From NCBI GenBank assembly GCA_932294295.1, contig OW028574.1:30946145-31010144 (forward strand): a DNA stretch of 64,000 nucleotides. Reading direction: 5' to 3'. A program made the translations under genes and the position numbers. Of this stretch, positions 36,744 to 51,700 are shown piece after piece (position 1 is the stretch's first letter; each line of letters opens with the position of its first letter). Source of the stretch: Alitta virens. Its lineage: Eukaryota > Annelida > Polychaeta > Phyllodocida > Nereididae. The notes beneath the pieces are model-generated. The model was not told where the DNA came from and made no database searches. It saw nothing but the letters and a program-made list of their open reading frames with translations.

Positions 36744-39700
36744 AAGTTGTTGTTGAAGTTGAAGAAGGCAATACAAAAATGGGTAATATGAAGCTAAAAA
36801 CAATAATTATTGGTGCTTTTTCTTTCAGATGCCAGGCAAAGCATATTGTTAGATGGCAGGATCACAGTGGAGTTTGTCATGTACTTGTTTGATAATGCAA
36901 CTTCAGTGGGCAATACGTTTTGGGTTGGGGCAGCTGTGGAGATTGGGACCAGCAAAATCTGGGCAGGGCAACTCCAAGTGCAAGCTGTTGCCAGATTGAC
37001 CAATGACACAATGGTAAACAATTGCAATTGTAAGGAGGATAAATCGATAAACAATAAATATATTGGATACATAGCAACTTCATTAACCTATATATTATAT
37101 GGATAAATATGAAATTACGCACAGACTCCATATACATTAACGATTTGAAATGCAAAATATTTAGGAGTTTTTTTTTTATTGCTGTTTTTTTTTTTTTTTT
37201 TCATAGCTGTAGAGATTTTATTTTACATCTGAAAATCACATTCACATAACTATGAGTCACATTATGATATAAATGTTACCTTGTTTCAGACTACTGACCC
37301 AAGTTTTGCGTCCTTCATCAACGGATCTTCGACTGTAGGTGTTGGGGACACTGTTGTCATGGGAGTCAACATGACAGTGCCTGACAACCAACCAGGCCAA
37401 TATGACTTTGAAGTTCTGGCCCCATACAATATCTCCAGCCCTCAAATGAGGATATGCAAGGTGTGCAGCCATGGCAAAGACAGTGATCACGCATTTTAAA
37501 AGTCTAATAAGTTTAGTCGTTAAAACACTCGAATGCGGCCGTTGTACGTGACATATCAGCCACCCTTTATATTTAACCTATGTACTGTATTTTACTACTT
37601 ACACAAGTTTAGGAATGCAATCAAGTAGGTATTGCATCAAAACTGACTTATTTTAATACATTTACATGCAACAAAAATTACAAAAAGTTAATCTAAAATG
37701 CTATTGAACACACTGTGCCTCTTTCGCAGCAAAAATGCAAGTACACCTTGATTTCTTATGTCCTGAAAATGAGTAGCAAAGCTGAATGTTTTGTTTTATT
37801 TTGTAGGTCCTAGCAGTGTTCAACGGTGCCAATATACCATGCCTGTCCGATTCAAATGCTGTTTATTTGGCCAGGGACAATAATACCCTGAGAGCTGACC
37901 AGGCGAAATGGGACTTGGGAAAAATCACAAACTTTGGTCACTTCACTGAGTCCACGACTTACCCCACTCCTGATGTGGTAACATTTTCAGTTGCTCTTGA
38001 AGTCTTGGATCATTCTTACAACACCCCTGGTGCCAGTTCTTGGATAACTGCAGGAATGACGTTCACCAAACAGAAGTTGTGGTTGGGACAAACTTCTGTT
38101 ACCATTGGGGGGGCACCTACCAATGCAGTGAGTGTTAAAGCATGTAATTAAATATCAAGGGTATGGTTAGACAAGTATCTGATTAATGTTGCCTTTGCAG
38201 GAGTGGTCACATTATTCACTTCAAATTGGTCAGTTACATATTGTATATTCTTACTGTCCAGAGTTCCACAGCGCCAACCTTCAACATGTTTTTCAAGAAC
38301 AGTTCCGACCAGTTATGGATCAATGAGTCGGGACTTGCTATACTGGAAATTTCCACTGCTGCTCACAGTGTATATCATCCTATGGATATGGAGTTTATAA
38401 TGCCCTTTGAGAACAACTCTGCAATGATGACAATATGCAAGGTTGAAATCATCTATGTCGGTGGGAATTTCCCCTGCTTCAATCAAGCCAAGTTCAACTC
38501 TTCATTCAACTTGACCTCCAAGTGAGTAATGTGAATCATAATGTGAATCATGAATCATAATGTGAATCATAATGTGAATCATGTGTGTGTGTGTGTGTGA
38601 TTAGGGCTTTACGTCCTGTATTTCTGCACCAGTTGGGCTAATTAAGACAGGCAGAGACCATGGCAATGAGACGAAGGAGGAAACAGCCATCCAACTTAGG
38701 CTCGGCCGGGAATCGAACCCGGGACCCAGCGGTTTGAAGCCCAGAGCGCTCGCTACCTCTGAGCTAGGCCCCCGCCCCTTTAAATGTGAATCATAAAGAC
38801 GAATTATCTTTCCATGACATCGATGAATATATAATTTTGAAAATCTTTCTTTCATTCCAGAGCCAGTGACCCTAAAAAGCCAGACAAAGCGTTGATAAGC
38901 TTGGGACAATTATCTAACGTGGGCTTCAGCAATGACCCCAAAGAAAATAAGATCATATTTGCAATTTACTTTAAGGTAGGTGTTGCAATTATTTTGATAT
39001 AAAAGATTCCTTTCGTTTCTATGATATAGCATTGAATATGTCGCCATTTGATTGTCAAACCTGTATACAAAGAATATTAATGATGTATTAAATATATATA
39101 AAATTAAAATGTATAATAAAATCATCAAGAATTCGTTTTTAAAATCCTTGCTATAGCTACAACTGGCCCCGGACTATTGCGCCTCAAAGGTGCTTTATAG
39201 TAAGACGACATTAGTTATCAGTGACACTATTTATTAAGGGCAAATCCAAAGATTTACCTGGGAATTTTGGCTCAGGAAGTGTGCAACATGAAACTGATAC
39301 TTGGACTGGAGTTTAAGAGTTGGCCTTATCAATACAGTACCCAAAACTAAACTCTAATGTTTGACCACTGCTGAAGATGCATTTGTTTTTGTTCAGGTTC
39401 AAGATCACGTCGGTCTCACAGAGGGCGCCAAGAGATTTGTCAGTGTGGGAGTCATGTATGGTCCAATCACGATTTGGGTTGGTCAGTTGCAAGTGACAGC
39501 CAAGAGGGCCGGTGCTCCAACAGCAGCAGTAAGTGGCTTTACTTCTTTTTACTAACAAACCAATTGCTTTAGTTTTGGTTAGGGCTAGGAGTTGTAAAGA
39601 CATGAGCACCTAGTATATGGGTTGAATTCTTTTACATTGCTATCATAAACTGCACATGAATGTGGACATCATGTGGTAACCCTGGTGAAAAACTGTATTA

Positions 39701-42700
39701 GGTATTAAACAATATGTTGAGGATTGGTCGAAATATTTGTTACACCTTCATATTGATCCCCCAGACTTTGTACTGTACTTAATGCCTACTTCTGTTAAGA
39801 TGTACACCCATCGGTTCCAAGAATATAATTTTTTGGAAAAAAATTCGGAAATAATTTTGTTCTAGCTTTCCATACTTAAAATCATTTTCAAACCATTTAT
39901 CATTTAATGTGGCGAAAAGCAAAACATTAAAAAAGCTGAGAGAATCAAATAAATCGGATTACTGATTTAATCATGACATATAATTTCCTTGACGCTCCAA
40001 GAACATATATGATTATGAATTCCAGGCTCCATATATAGACGCATTGAGAGCGGATGACCCAGGCCATATGAACTTACCTATTGGTGGAATAGTTGTCTAT
40101 GACTTAATGATCAAAATGCAACCAGCCTCAAGCTCTAAGATCATAATCGCTGCAACGGGCTCTGCAAATTTGAAGGTCTGTTTGGTTAAACTGATGGAAA
40201 TTGGAACTAACTTACCATGCGTTCGAGACGATCTCAATGCCACAGTTTCTGGTACTACCACGACCCTTGATCTTGGAATCGTCACAAATTTAGGTATGTG
40301 GATATATTTGATTGTATGATTATCATCCTGACATTCAATCAAAGTACAGCATTTAGGAACAGAAGATGAAGTGATTAAGAATTCTATTCATGAACAGTAT
40401 TTCAAACTACAAAATCGTAATAAAGCTTGTTATCTGAATATATGTGTGCAAATGTGTAAATGTACCTATGTCATAATTTTCATTAAGCTTTAGTGTATGA
40501 TCTGTGGTGAATGACGTGATAATATAATTCCAATGCGTTTTTTTCATAATATTTTGTTTTCGTTACCTGAAATACAAGACTGTAGTTGTCCTATCGTAGT
40601 TTTTTCCAATATATTTAGAGTTCTCTCGTTTACTGACTTACACTAAATTCTTTTTTGGTTTTCCTTTTTGTTTAGCCGATGAACAAGTAGTAACAAATAA
40701 CACCTTTGACAACAACACTCTTCGAGTCAGGGTGATTGCTCAGCTTGATTTCCAAACTGGGGTGACTGTCGGAAGTTCACATACTCTGACTCTTAACGTG
40801 GACAATGGAGCCACTGCGGGATGGACCAATCCCACTCCATCGGTGTTCACAGCAACAGCCGCGGCTCCCGTCAACTCCACAGTAAGTCATGTTGGAAATT
40901 CTATATCATTCATTAATCAAACTTACTATCCAAGATTGATATGTATGATATATTCTTCGTGCAAAATTTTTAATAATATCCTGAACTTCTAGTCACAAAC
41001 AATTGCCACTATAATATTTCCCTGATAGCACTCCAAATCGGCCCAGCATCGTTTCCATATTGGCCACTGTCATTGCAACATCGTATAAACATCGACGACA
41101 CCGCACCAACTTTGAAAAGATTTGGAATGCTATCTGGGTTATGCTCATAATTCTTTGAAGCCAAATATCATCAGGTGTAGCTGAAATAAACTTGGTATAT
41201 TCATGCCATATTTTACCTCTTATATATAGCAAACAATACCAAATACCACTATGACAACTGCACAAACTCAGTTGGTATTTTTAAATAATGATAAAGTTGT
41301 TCATCTTTATGATTATAATATAATATAATATAATATAATATAATATAATATAATATAATATACAGTGTAATATAATATAATATTATAATATATACACATA
41401 TATATAAAATCTCATTTGTTATTTTCATCGAAATTGACAAATAAACTTTTTTACAAATGGCTCTATTCTATACTGACCAATTGGCTAGTAATCGATTTGA
41501 CAGACATTAACTCTTACTTCCAACAGAACGCAACAAATCCGAGCTTCTCCTTCAATGTGTATTCTCCGGAAGGGGATGGAATGACCTTGACCAACAACAA
41601 AGTGGCCAAAGGAGAAACTAAGTTGTACCGGTTGGACATTACACCCCAGGATCAAACTGTCAACAGAATCCAAGTCAAGTTTTTGACTCCTGTTAATACC
41701 ACAGGTAATAATTGCTAGGTTTGACAAAGTTGATAAGACGTTAGCAAGTGGACAAAATATATCTAACAAAAGGAATACCTTTAAACTGATTGGAGCTATA
41801 TATTATCTGTTCTTTAATAATATCATTAGCCCTCTCAACTCAGACACAAGAATCGTTATTTTGCAGGAGAATTGGAAATTTGTGCAGTCAATGTTCTTCA
41901 TGTTGGGCTCAACATGCCTTGTAATAAAAGGGAGGTCTACAATGGCACAGGCACATTTCAATCGAGGTTGGTACAAACAAAAAACATGTCGTGGTTGTAA
42001 ATGTCAAGGGTAGTGGATTTAGGGGGGGGGGGGGGGGGTCTTTATTGGGGTCTAGTACATTTTTATTAAAAAATATTATTATTGGCAATCATTTGTAATC
42101 AAACGGTACGGTTCTACCGCATACCTTTTTTGTCCAATTAAACCTGTCATTCACTCTCTTTCAGATACAACTCTCCTTTCAAAGACATTGCAGGTATAGA
42201 TTTAGGCTACATTTGCTATCACCAGCTCTACAATGAGAGTGAGGAGCAAAAGGTAGGGAAAATATTGAACGATTTTCTTCCAAGACTTTCTGTTTGCTTG
42301 TGCCAGACGTTTGTCGTATGAGCTTGTTATCAGAAAGTTTTTAGAAAGATTTTTATCTATTTTCAACCTTCGAATGCCCGCTATTGATAAATCCATCAAT
42401 CAATCAATCAATCTTGGCATGGCCTATTACGTAATTAGGTCCATAAAATAATTATCGGGCTTCAGTACACAACAACATAGTCTCAAGGTCACCTTACTAT
42501 TATGCCATAATAATATCATATGTTTATTTGGAAATACAGTATCTACTGCAAAAGAATATTAAGAAACTTTAGAAGAAAATATTGAACAGGCATATCATCA
42601 AAGAAGTATAATAAACTACATTATGATAAAATATTAAATAAGATGAGTGCATCAGACTAGTACTGACTTTAGCTCTGTATTCTCAATATTGTAATTTACG

Positions 42701-45700
42701 TGTCAATTAAAAACAATTATGTGATTTATGATAGAAACAGATTTCGATAAATTCCAAAAACAACCCTTAACCGCCCTGACTTGAGAACAAATTCACCAGA
42801 ACTGAATAATTTGTAATAAAGGTACCACCTTAATAAATATGCACTGGCTGGAAGCAAAACTATCCGTTTTTATGGTACTGGCAATACAAATTCTTGAATG
42901 GATAATTCATTAGGGAGTTGTAGAATAAAGTGGGTCACTATATTCTGACATATAAAAATACCTGTACAGTTTCAGTCGCAATTATGTATCTATGTAATAT
43001 TATATTTATGTATTCTCTTTGCCTACACATTTTGACAACTCCTCTGTTGTCTCTTCGTATGAAGATCTGAAATGTCAGTCCGAATTAACGTACTCATTTA
43101 AAGTAATTGTTTGTCATTTTATGGTTTAACCTGAAAATACCATCTAATCTTGTTGAAATATATTTACAGATAACTGTAGAAGCAGTGGCCAAGTTGTTAC
43201 CTAACAGCAGTATGACCGCAGGTCAGGAGTTCTACCTCAGTGCTACAGTAATGATCAACGATGACCAGATATACGTCACCCAGATCAAAATGACCGTCCT
43301 GGCCAACTCCGACTTCAACAGCACAGCCGTTAACTCTGTGAGTCTTTGCGATGTTTCCAAATAGTTTGATTATTCATTGTGTACACGTTATATTACAAAC
43401 TCTACTTCAAAGTACAACTGCTTATCCATAAGGCTGATAATTTTTTTCACATACTACGTTATTATACACAGACATATATTGGTGTCAACGTAATCCTGAA
43501 TTTAACAACTTTAATTATCATTAAAAAAAAAATTATATAGGGGCACTTGGCCGTTATCGCAAGGTAGGATTTTGTACAATGAATAATTGTACTACTTTTA
43601 AGAGCTGCTATATAAAGCAGCTCCCCCGACAGGCAGCTCAGTTCCCTTGGGAATATGCAGCCATACACAAAGGCCACAAACATAAAGTGCAGTGGACGAG
43701 GCTCGAACCTGGTTGGGATTGAGAGTCAAGCGCTCCACCACAGGACTATCTGCTCCTCAAACAAACCTGCAATTCGATCACCATCAAATCATTGCATCTA
43801 CGATGCTTTTAACATCTTCCATGTATTATTAATTCGAAACTATTTTAGGATAGGGTGGGTAGAGGGGAAAACGGCTTTACATCCTGTATTTCTGCACCTG
43901 ACTAATTAGGACAGGCAGGGACCATGGTAATGAGATGATGGATGAAACAGCCATCCAACTTAGGCCTGACCAGGAATCAAACTCAGAACCCAGTGGTTGG
44001 AAGCCCAGTGCACTACCACTGAGCTAGGTCCCAACCCCTATCTATTTTAGGATAGACTGCATTTATTGGCATTGTCTGCAAAAAGGCATGTTATTTTCTT
44101 TGGCCATTTATCACATTTTCAAATACAACCTCTTTACCGGAAGCTTACTTTTACTTTAAATTGACAACTTTTTTTTAACGTTTCAAATTGGTATTCCCCA
44201 ACAACTGCTAGAGTACATGTACCGCTTGATAATACCTCAGATCACCCTCCATATTTTATATCATATAGATAAATAAGTTAAAATATTTCCATCTGGTCCT
44301 CAAAATTTTGATAACTTCAAAAATGATATGCAGAGCGTGGAAGTTATAAATCAATTTAGGAACGTTTTTAAGAATAATCCAAATGATAGTTGTAACAACT
44401 TTAACGACATATTATCCTACTGAAATAGCATGACCTTTAATGCAGTTCATTAATTAAACATTTCAATACAGAATGTTTCCAAACTCTCTAAGAGTTGCAA
44501 TAGTCACACCACTCCATTAAGATAACAGAAAAATGAAGACAATCTTTTTGATAACTATCGCCCTTTTTCAGTTCTCTCTAGTGCCAATTATGCATAATCA
44601 AATATAGCCATTTTAATAATTTAGGCCTCTTTTTTTAAAAGTCAATATGGTTTAAGCTCCAATCACTCCACTGAATATGCTGCTCTAGAGCTAATTGCTG
44701 AAATGGATAAAAACAATGTACCGATTAAAATGTTTATGGACTCTCGTCAAAGGCTTTTGACACACTAGACCACCAAATAATATTACACAAGTTATAACGG
44801 TATTAAAGAGAAATCTTTTGAGTAACTAAAATGTTATCTCAGCAATAGAGTTCAGTATGTTGAAATTAATAATATACGGTCAGATTTAATGGAACTAAAA
44901 TGTGGTGTCCCACAGGGCTCTATATTGGGTCCATTACTATTTATTATTTATTTCAATAACCTTCCAAGAATAACTAAATATTACTTCCAGTAATTTATGC
45001 CGACGATACCGATATGTTTTTTACATTGAACAATAACACCGTGAGCTGAAATTAGTAAGTGATTGGTTAAGATTGAATAAACTTTCATTGAATATTGGAA
45101 AGTCAAAGGCCATGCTATTTCATACTCCACAACGACAAATGCACACTCCTGTAATATATACTGATGAAATAAAAATAGAGTTTGTTAAATAATTTAATTT
45201 TCTAAGTCTGGTATTAGATGAAAATTTAAAATCAAAACCTCATGTCAATTTCATATCTAATAGATTTAGTAAAACAGTAGGTATCTTAGCAAAATCTTAA
45301 AATCTGGTTCAACTTCAAAAGAAAGTAGTTTGTATAATAACAAATGGCGACTATAATGCTCATACCAACATTCTTTTTAAACAGTTAAATATTTTGAAAA
45401 TAGCTGACATATGTGCACTGCATGACTACAAATTTTGCTTTAAACTGATGAATGGTTTAATTATAAAATATTTTGTTGATATTCTTAATCCTGGTGAGAT
45501 TGCCATCCATGATCAATAACTGATCATGACACCAGACAAGCAACTTAAAGCCTGCCTGCTGTGAGACATGGATTTGCAAGAAATGGTATTAATTACAGAT
45601 TTCCCTTCATTTATAATAACATGCCGGATAATTTCAATTCTAAAATCTTCACCCATAATATTTTCGGATTTAAATTTTACATCAAGAGAAAAACGATTGA

Positions 45701-48700
45701 AAATTATTGCAAAATTTGTTGCCCGCTATATTTGTAACAGTTAAAATTAATTTTTTTAGACCATATCAAACAGTTCATCTCAAAACCATGCAAATATCCT
45801 ATATTCGTTTTCAGTTTAATATCTATTGAAAGATCAATGCCAGCCACTGTACCTAAAAGGCAGATATTTGATTCATCACTATACACATGTGTTATATGTT
45901 TATGTGGGCTCCTCTTCAGCGGCGTCCATTGCCTTTGAGGGGTGTCCTTTTTTAATGGTATTGTAATTATTTTCCTTTTATTTTTATTTTTTTTTAAGCA
46001 AAGAAATAAAGAATCTGAGTCTGAGTTTGTATTAGAAGTATTATGATGAGTAGAAAACAGGAAATGCTCAAAACGAAAGCAAAACAATTATTGTTTTATA
46101 ATATAGGTCATAAACTTTGTAATGACTTCCTCTGCTTGTATTGACTAATTTTTTTTCGCAATTTTTCTATTTTGGTTGTCAATATATATAGTAGGCATAC
46201 TTAGTTTCACTCATAAAATTTGTGCAAGCGTTAAATTCGTATATTTAATAATTATAGATAAAAATTCATATAGCCGTTTCCGAAATATATCATATTTATG
46301 CTGCTGTATGGAAATGGATACACTTTAATTTAGGTTCAAAACATGTGGATACACTTTAATTTCCCAATTAAGTGTTAAAACACAGGCTGGGAGTGGCGAG
46401 AGATAAAATTATATATGGAGTTCATTCAACAAAAGATGTGTGACTCTGTATATGAGCATGATAAACAGTGACAATGAAAAAGTTATTTTGCCAACAAGAC
46501 AAATAATCTGCACAATTTTGATTGGCGGAAACCTGGACTTGGTCCGGTGGCAGTATGGAAGCCCAGACATTAAATGGCCAATGTCAGCTCAACTCAATTT
46601 GCTACGCTCATGATGAGCAGGCTTTTGTAGTAGTGGTTAAAGACTTTATTTTTGGACAAATTAATTTTCCATTTATGAATAAAATAAAATTTGTAAATTA
46701 ACTTTATGATTTATGTGTATACCTTTAATTAAAGGTATTAAAAAGATAGCCTATAATGCGATTTCAAGATATTTTTGCTGGGTCGTAAAACAAGATTAAG
46801 ATCATCCTCATATGAAGACCATTTAGTAATTTCCAGTCATGGTCTTTCAAAACTATGGTGTTCCACTGTGGTGTTGCAACGTATTAATAATTAGTGTTCA
46901 AATTGCAAAACCAGAAATGCCACGTATGATGTAAAATGCCGGATATGCCATGCATCTATGATGTAAAGGTACCATAGCCCTCATTAAAAATTTCACAATG
47001 GCCACCTATAAAATTGATGTTTCTGCATTCAACTCAGTAATTGGCATATTTTCCCGAATAATACTTTTTTTTTCTATACCCGAGTCAGCCTGTTTGTTGA
47101 AATCATTGATTTTGAACTTAGGTCTATTCTAGACACTGTTGGAAACGGAAACAAATGCAAAAAAAGTTCTAATAATTAGAGATAATGTGAAACTTACTTC
47201 TGTAACACCACAGAAAATGACATCACCTGCCTCTAATATGAGGTAAAATGTTTACAGTGCAGCTTTATAATTGATGTGTGTCAATTGTTTGATATTTCTA
47301 GTCTTTGGGAGGACTGAAGGTGGTGGAAGCAGCTGACGTCCTACTGACCTGGCGACCTGGCAGTCTGTACACGGTGCAGTTCACACTGGCAGTCCCGCCA
47401 AACTCTAGCACCATGGCCAGTGTGCAAGTCTCCACACCAATGCCTACTACAGCTGTTATGACCATCAAGAATTTCAAAATAGTAAGCGCAGGGGTAAACA
47501 TTGGGTGCATCTTGGCCAACAGGACTGAAGGAGAATACCCCATGACATTAAATTCAACAGTTCAAAGCACACAACTGGACAGAGGATATATTTCACTGGG
47601 CATCTTAACAAATTCAGGTAAGAAGACTGAAACGAAGAAGAAAAAAAAAACGATATTCAAGATAGCACTCCAAATCGGCCCAGCATCGTTTCCATATAGG
47701 CCACTGTCGTTACAACATCGTATTAACATAGCTGACGTTGAAATGATTTGGAATACTATCTTGGATATATATCTTTCCCTTTTTTTCTCCATTACCAGTT
47801 CCATAATTGCATGGGAACGGGCAATAGGCCTGTTTAATATTATGTAAAATATGCGTGAAAAAAAGTGATATTCAATTGAATAGTTAATCTTTTTCAAATC
47901 AACTTCTGCTGTTTACTGTCATATATTTAATCACATCTTTTGCACAGAATGATCACTAGTATTCATTCAAAACATTGATTTTAACAGAGAATAATATGAT
48001 AAATATTTATGAGAACTTAGGAAGGTAACAGTCACGGTAATCCAAGTGCCACTATCATCAACGCAATATCCGTGCAATGTATATAATGAAGTTATACACG
48101 ACAGCAATATATATTTGCGAAAAAATAGATTCTTGCACATTGTAAATACCTTTTTTTATGTGCCAACACATTTTCCCAAGAAAGTTGGAAAAGTATTTTT
48201 TAATTAATTGAAAATTAAATCAACTCAGGCAAATTATGTGGTCATGTTGACTTGTGTGCTATAAATCATAATAATCCGTTAAACAGCTAGCCTCTCCTAA
48301 AACTTCAACTTTCGCTGCGCCCTTATTCAAGTTACCTGACATCGTAGATCGCTCTAATAGACTGTCTGGTCAGACTGTCTAGACAGCTAGATTGTCCAGA
48401 CAGCTAGATTCTGCTAGACGGACGTCGAACATATGAATAAACAACTGCAAAAAGCGATTGTACATGTAATATGATGTACATAGATTGCATGAAAGAAAAT
48501 TCCATTTATTCGTAATGTAAAAAAAATGAAAAAACATTCGTTGCGGACCCGTATATTGTTAACATTCGAGCAGTAGAGGATTTAGTGTCTGAAATGCACT
48601 TTTCCAGGTCATTTAGAAGTATTTTGTGAGTGGTGTAACATTCGAAACTACATTTAGAACAATCAATATAGGTAACGCCATATACTTGCACTCAAGTTTT

Positions 48701-51700
48701 TATGAACAGTATGACATATGTCAGACATTTATATATAATTTTAATGAGTTATATGTCAAACTTGACATATTAATGGGACTGATATGTCTAAATAATTAAA
48801 ATATGACAACTAAAAGCGCTTATTATTCTTTGCAGGAGTAAGTTTCAGGGTTAATAGCTATACGCCAGAAGATGATAAAATCACACTTGAAGTAGAATGC
48901 CAGATGGCGGATGCTCCGATAAACACTGCAAATTCAGTGCATAAGTTGAGCTTCGGAGCAAGGTTGGGTAAAGTGCTCTATCTCATGGACAAGAATGTTG
49001 CCGTCACAAGAATTGGAAATGAACAGCCGGAGTTGCAACTGAATGTCACCAGCAATGAAACGATCACCTATGACGAGGGGTGGGTCTTCAGGACTATTCA
49101 ATGTTTAATTAATTTAAAGGCTAATCCCATTACTGCCTATGACTGCCCTATTAATTGCTATCATAATATACCGTACCAATAATCAATGATAGTTTGTTAA
49201 AATATGTGTGCTTTGTGTAAATCATACTTCTATGTTTACGATGAAAAAGTATTATTAATTTATAATAATGTGGGCAGTAGTACATCTATTGGCGATTTAA
49301 ATCAATGGAAAACACACATAATATCCTCTGAATGGAAAAGTTTGATACACTATATGAAATGTTTATGGACCAAGCCTCAATTTTTCCTTTTCACCAGCAG
49401 GACACCGATAGTAATAGATGCACTCCTCTACCATGAGGCTACCAGCTCAGCAGAGGCCCACGATGTATCAGTGACCTTTTTCTACCCTAAAATCCTGAAA
49501 TTCGCTGGAATCGTTTATTGCAATCACACAACACCTACCACTGAAGAAATCACAGTGCCTGGCAATGGGATCAGTATCAATGTGAGGCTTTAATGTATAA
49601 AAAAATGATTTTGTTGTTTCTGAAAAGTGTCTATTTAGTGTCCAAACGGTAGCCAGATCATAAATAATCTTAATATATTTCAGCCTTGGAAGGAGCCATA
49701 TTTTGTTTTTATTTTTTCTATTTATGGGCCTATGTTTTATTAAACCACATTTTTTTCGTATTGAGGAACAAATTTACACTGTTTAAAATTGCTCCAGCGA
49801 CAATTCCTAACATGAGCTCAAGTCTGCAAAATGTTCAACTCATTGGAATTTGTATTTTTCAACTGCTGGGATTTATTCATTCACTAAACTGAAATTTTGA
49901 GGAACGAATCACTCTCCTGGTGTTTTTCTATTCTCATAATGAGATGACTTGTTCATAGGGATGTCTCAATTTGGTGACTTTATTTGTGGAGTACAGCCAC
50001 AGCACTCCATACATTTACCATATATTTGAAGAGTAAGAAATCTTCCTTAAATAAATACCCACCTTTATATCAAACAATTATTTGTATCTTGTAAATTGTG
50101 TTTATATAACTTTTAGTACTTAAATTAAGTGTATTTATCGTTCTAAAGCACTCACTATGAGAAGTTATCCATATTTTAATTCGCAATCACATGAAATGGC
50201 AGATATTTTGCAAAGTTCTTTGTGCTGCATTGTGCATCATAAACCAGTGTTCATCATCTGACAGTGTAATAACCCTAGATACTTTTTTCTTTCAGTTCAC
50301 CAGAATCCTTTTCACAGACGCTGCTAACTTCTCTATTAAGCTAGTAGTGGATGCGTCAGCCTCGTTACCCGCTAGTTTAGGAGCCACCCCTGATGCCATC
50401 ACTCCATATGAAGCTGCATCGACCAAAATTGGGCGCACAGTAGACAGCTTTGCCGCTGGATATGTTTTTGTCACCAGAATGGACAGCTTGAGTTACAAGG
50501 TCCAGCTCCCCGCAGGTGGAGGTGCGTCAATTTGACTTAAAGCTGGATTGTTACTCAGTATGACAGTGGCCAAAATCTACTGCATTCACCTCTCTATAAG
50601 ATGACCTAAATAAATGTCGACTGGTATTTAATTTTTCATGCCAAAAAAATCCAATATGTAAACAAACCAAGTAATGATGTCACAATACATAATAACTTGG
50701 TGATGATGCCATTTTCATTGAATTTCCAATGTTTTGGTCATGATTTCTTTCAATGTATCATTAATTTGTTTGTAAATTATGCCTGATAGATTCATTAGGT
50801 TACACATATTTAGCGTGCCTTGATTTAAAAGTTTTAGAAAATAGTAATTTTGACAGACAGTGGAGCTTTAACATTTTTATGGAGATTATGGGTTAATTTT
50901 GATAAACATATCAATTTATACATTTATAGTTTTCCAAATCCAAATTTCACGCCAAAATCTTAAGTGTACTGATTGCCCGATTAGTCGAGAAATAGATACC
51001 TACGTCTGCCTAAATTGTGTAGAATGTAACAAAAACCTCAAGGTCAAATTTCAAGCGGTCGTCATGTTGGTAGTTGGTCTTGATACAATATAAATGATCT
51101 TCATGTGAGTTTAAAGTGTTCACAACAATTTGTGGAAAGTAAACACGAACAATTATCACTATTCACTCAGAACTAAGTTTGCAGATACACCCAAATGTTA
51201 ACCATCGAATATCATTAAATATGTCATGCCAGCCACTTACTTGTCACAAAAAACCGATTGCACTGAAATTAAGTACACATCTATGCTCATTGCTGATACA
51301 TAAATTACCACATTTCATTTTTAAGATCGAACAATTTCAGGACACTTTCAGAAGTCTTACTGCCAAATATATATGTGCGTATTTAGTCATACATTATCTT
51401 TAAGGTTGGACAATTTCGTACAGAAAGTTAAAAATAATGGTCACCCGTGATTGTTATTCAGTCTGGTCTGGTGGACAGATTCTTTAGGGAAATTAAATTT
51501 CCAACCTTTTTATCTATCTTAAAATGTCTGCATGACCACAGATAGCCATAAAATTGTATATGTCATTCAAATTTCATAGAGTGGTTTCTTTGTTGACAGG
51601 CTGTGGAATGAACCCTCTGGGTTTGGAAGACAAAAGGATTCAGGATTGTCAGCTTGACAGTTCCTACACCCCATCTGCTACCCCTTCACAGCTCAGGATG

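Noticed and set aside
38600..38780. tRNA-Gly gene on the minus strand
   Set aside because: A and B boxes are present, but the anticodon stem is imperfect, there is a long SINE body and tail, and target duplications flank it.
47618..47847. Read-through extension of exon 19
   Set aside because: A good donor at 47618 and a foldback element inside the extension show it is intronic.
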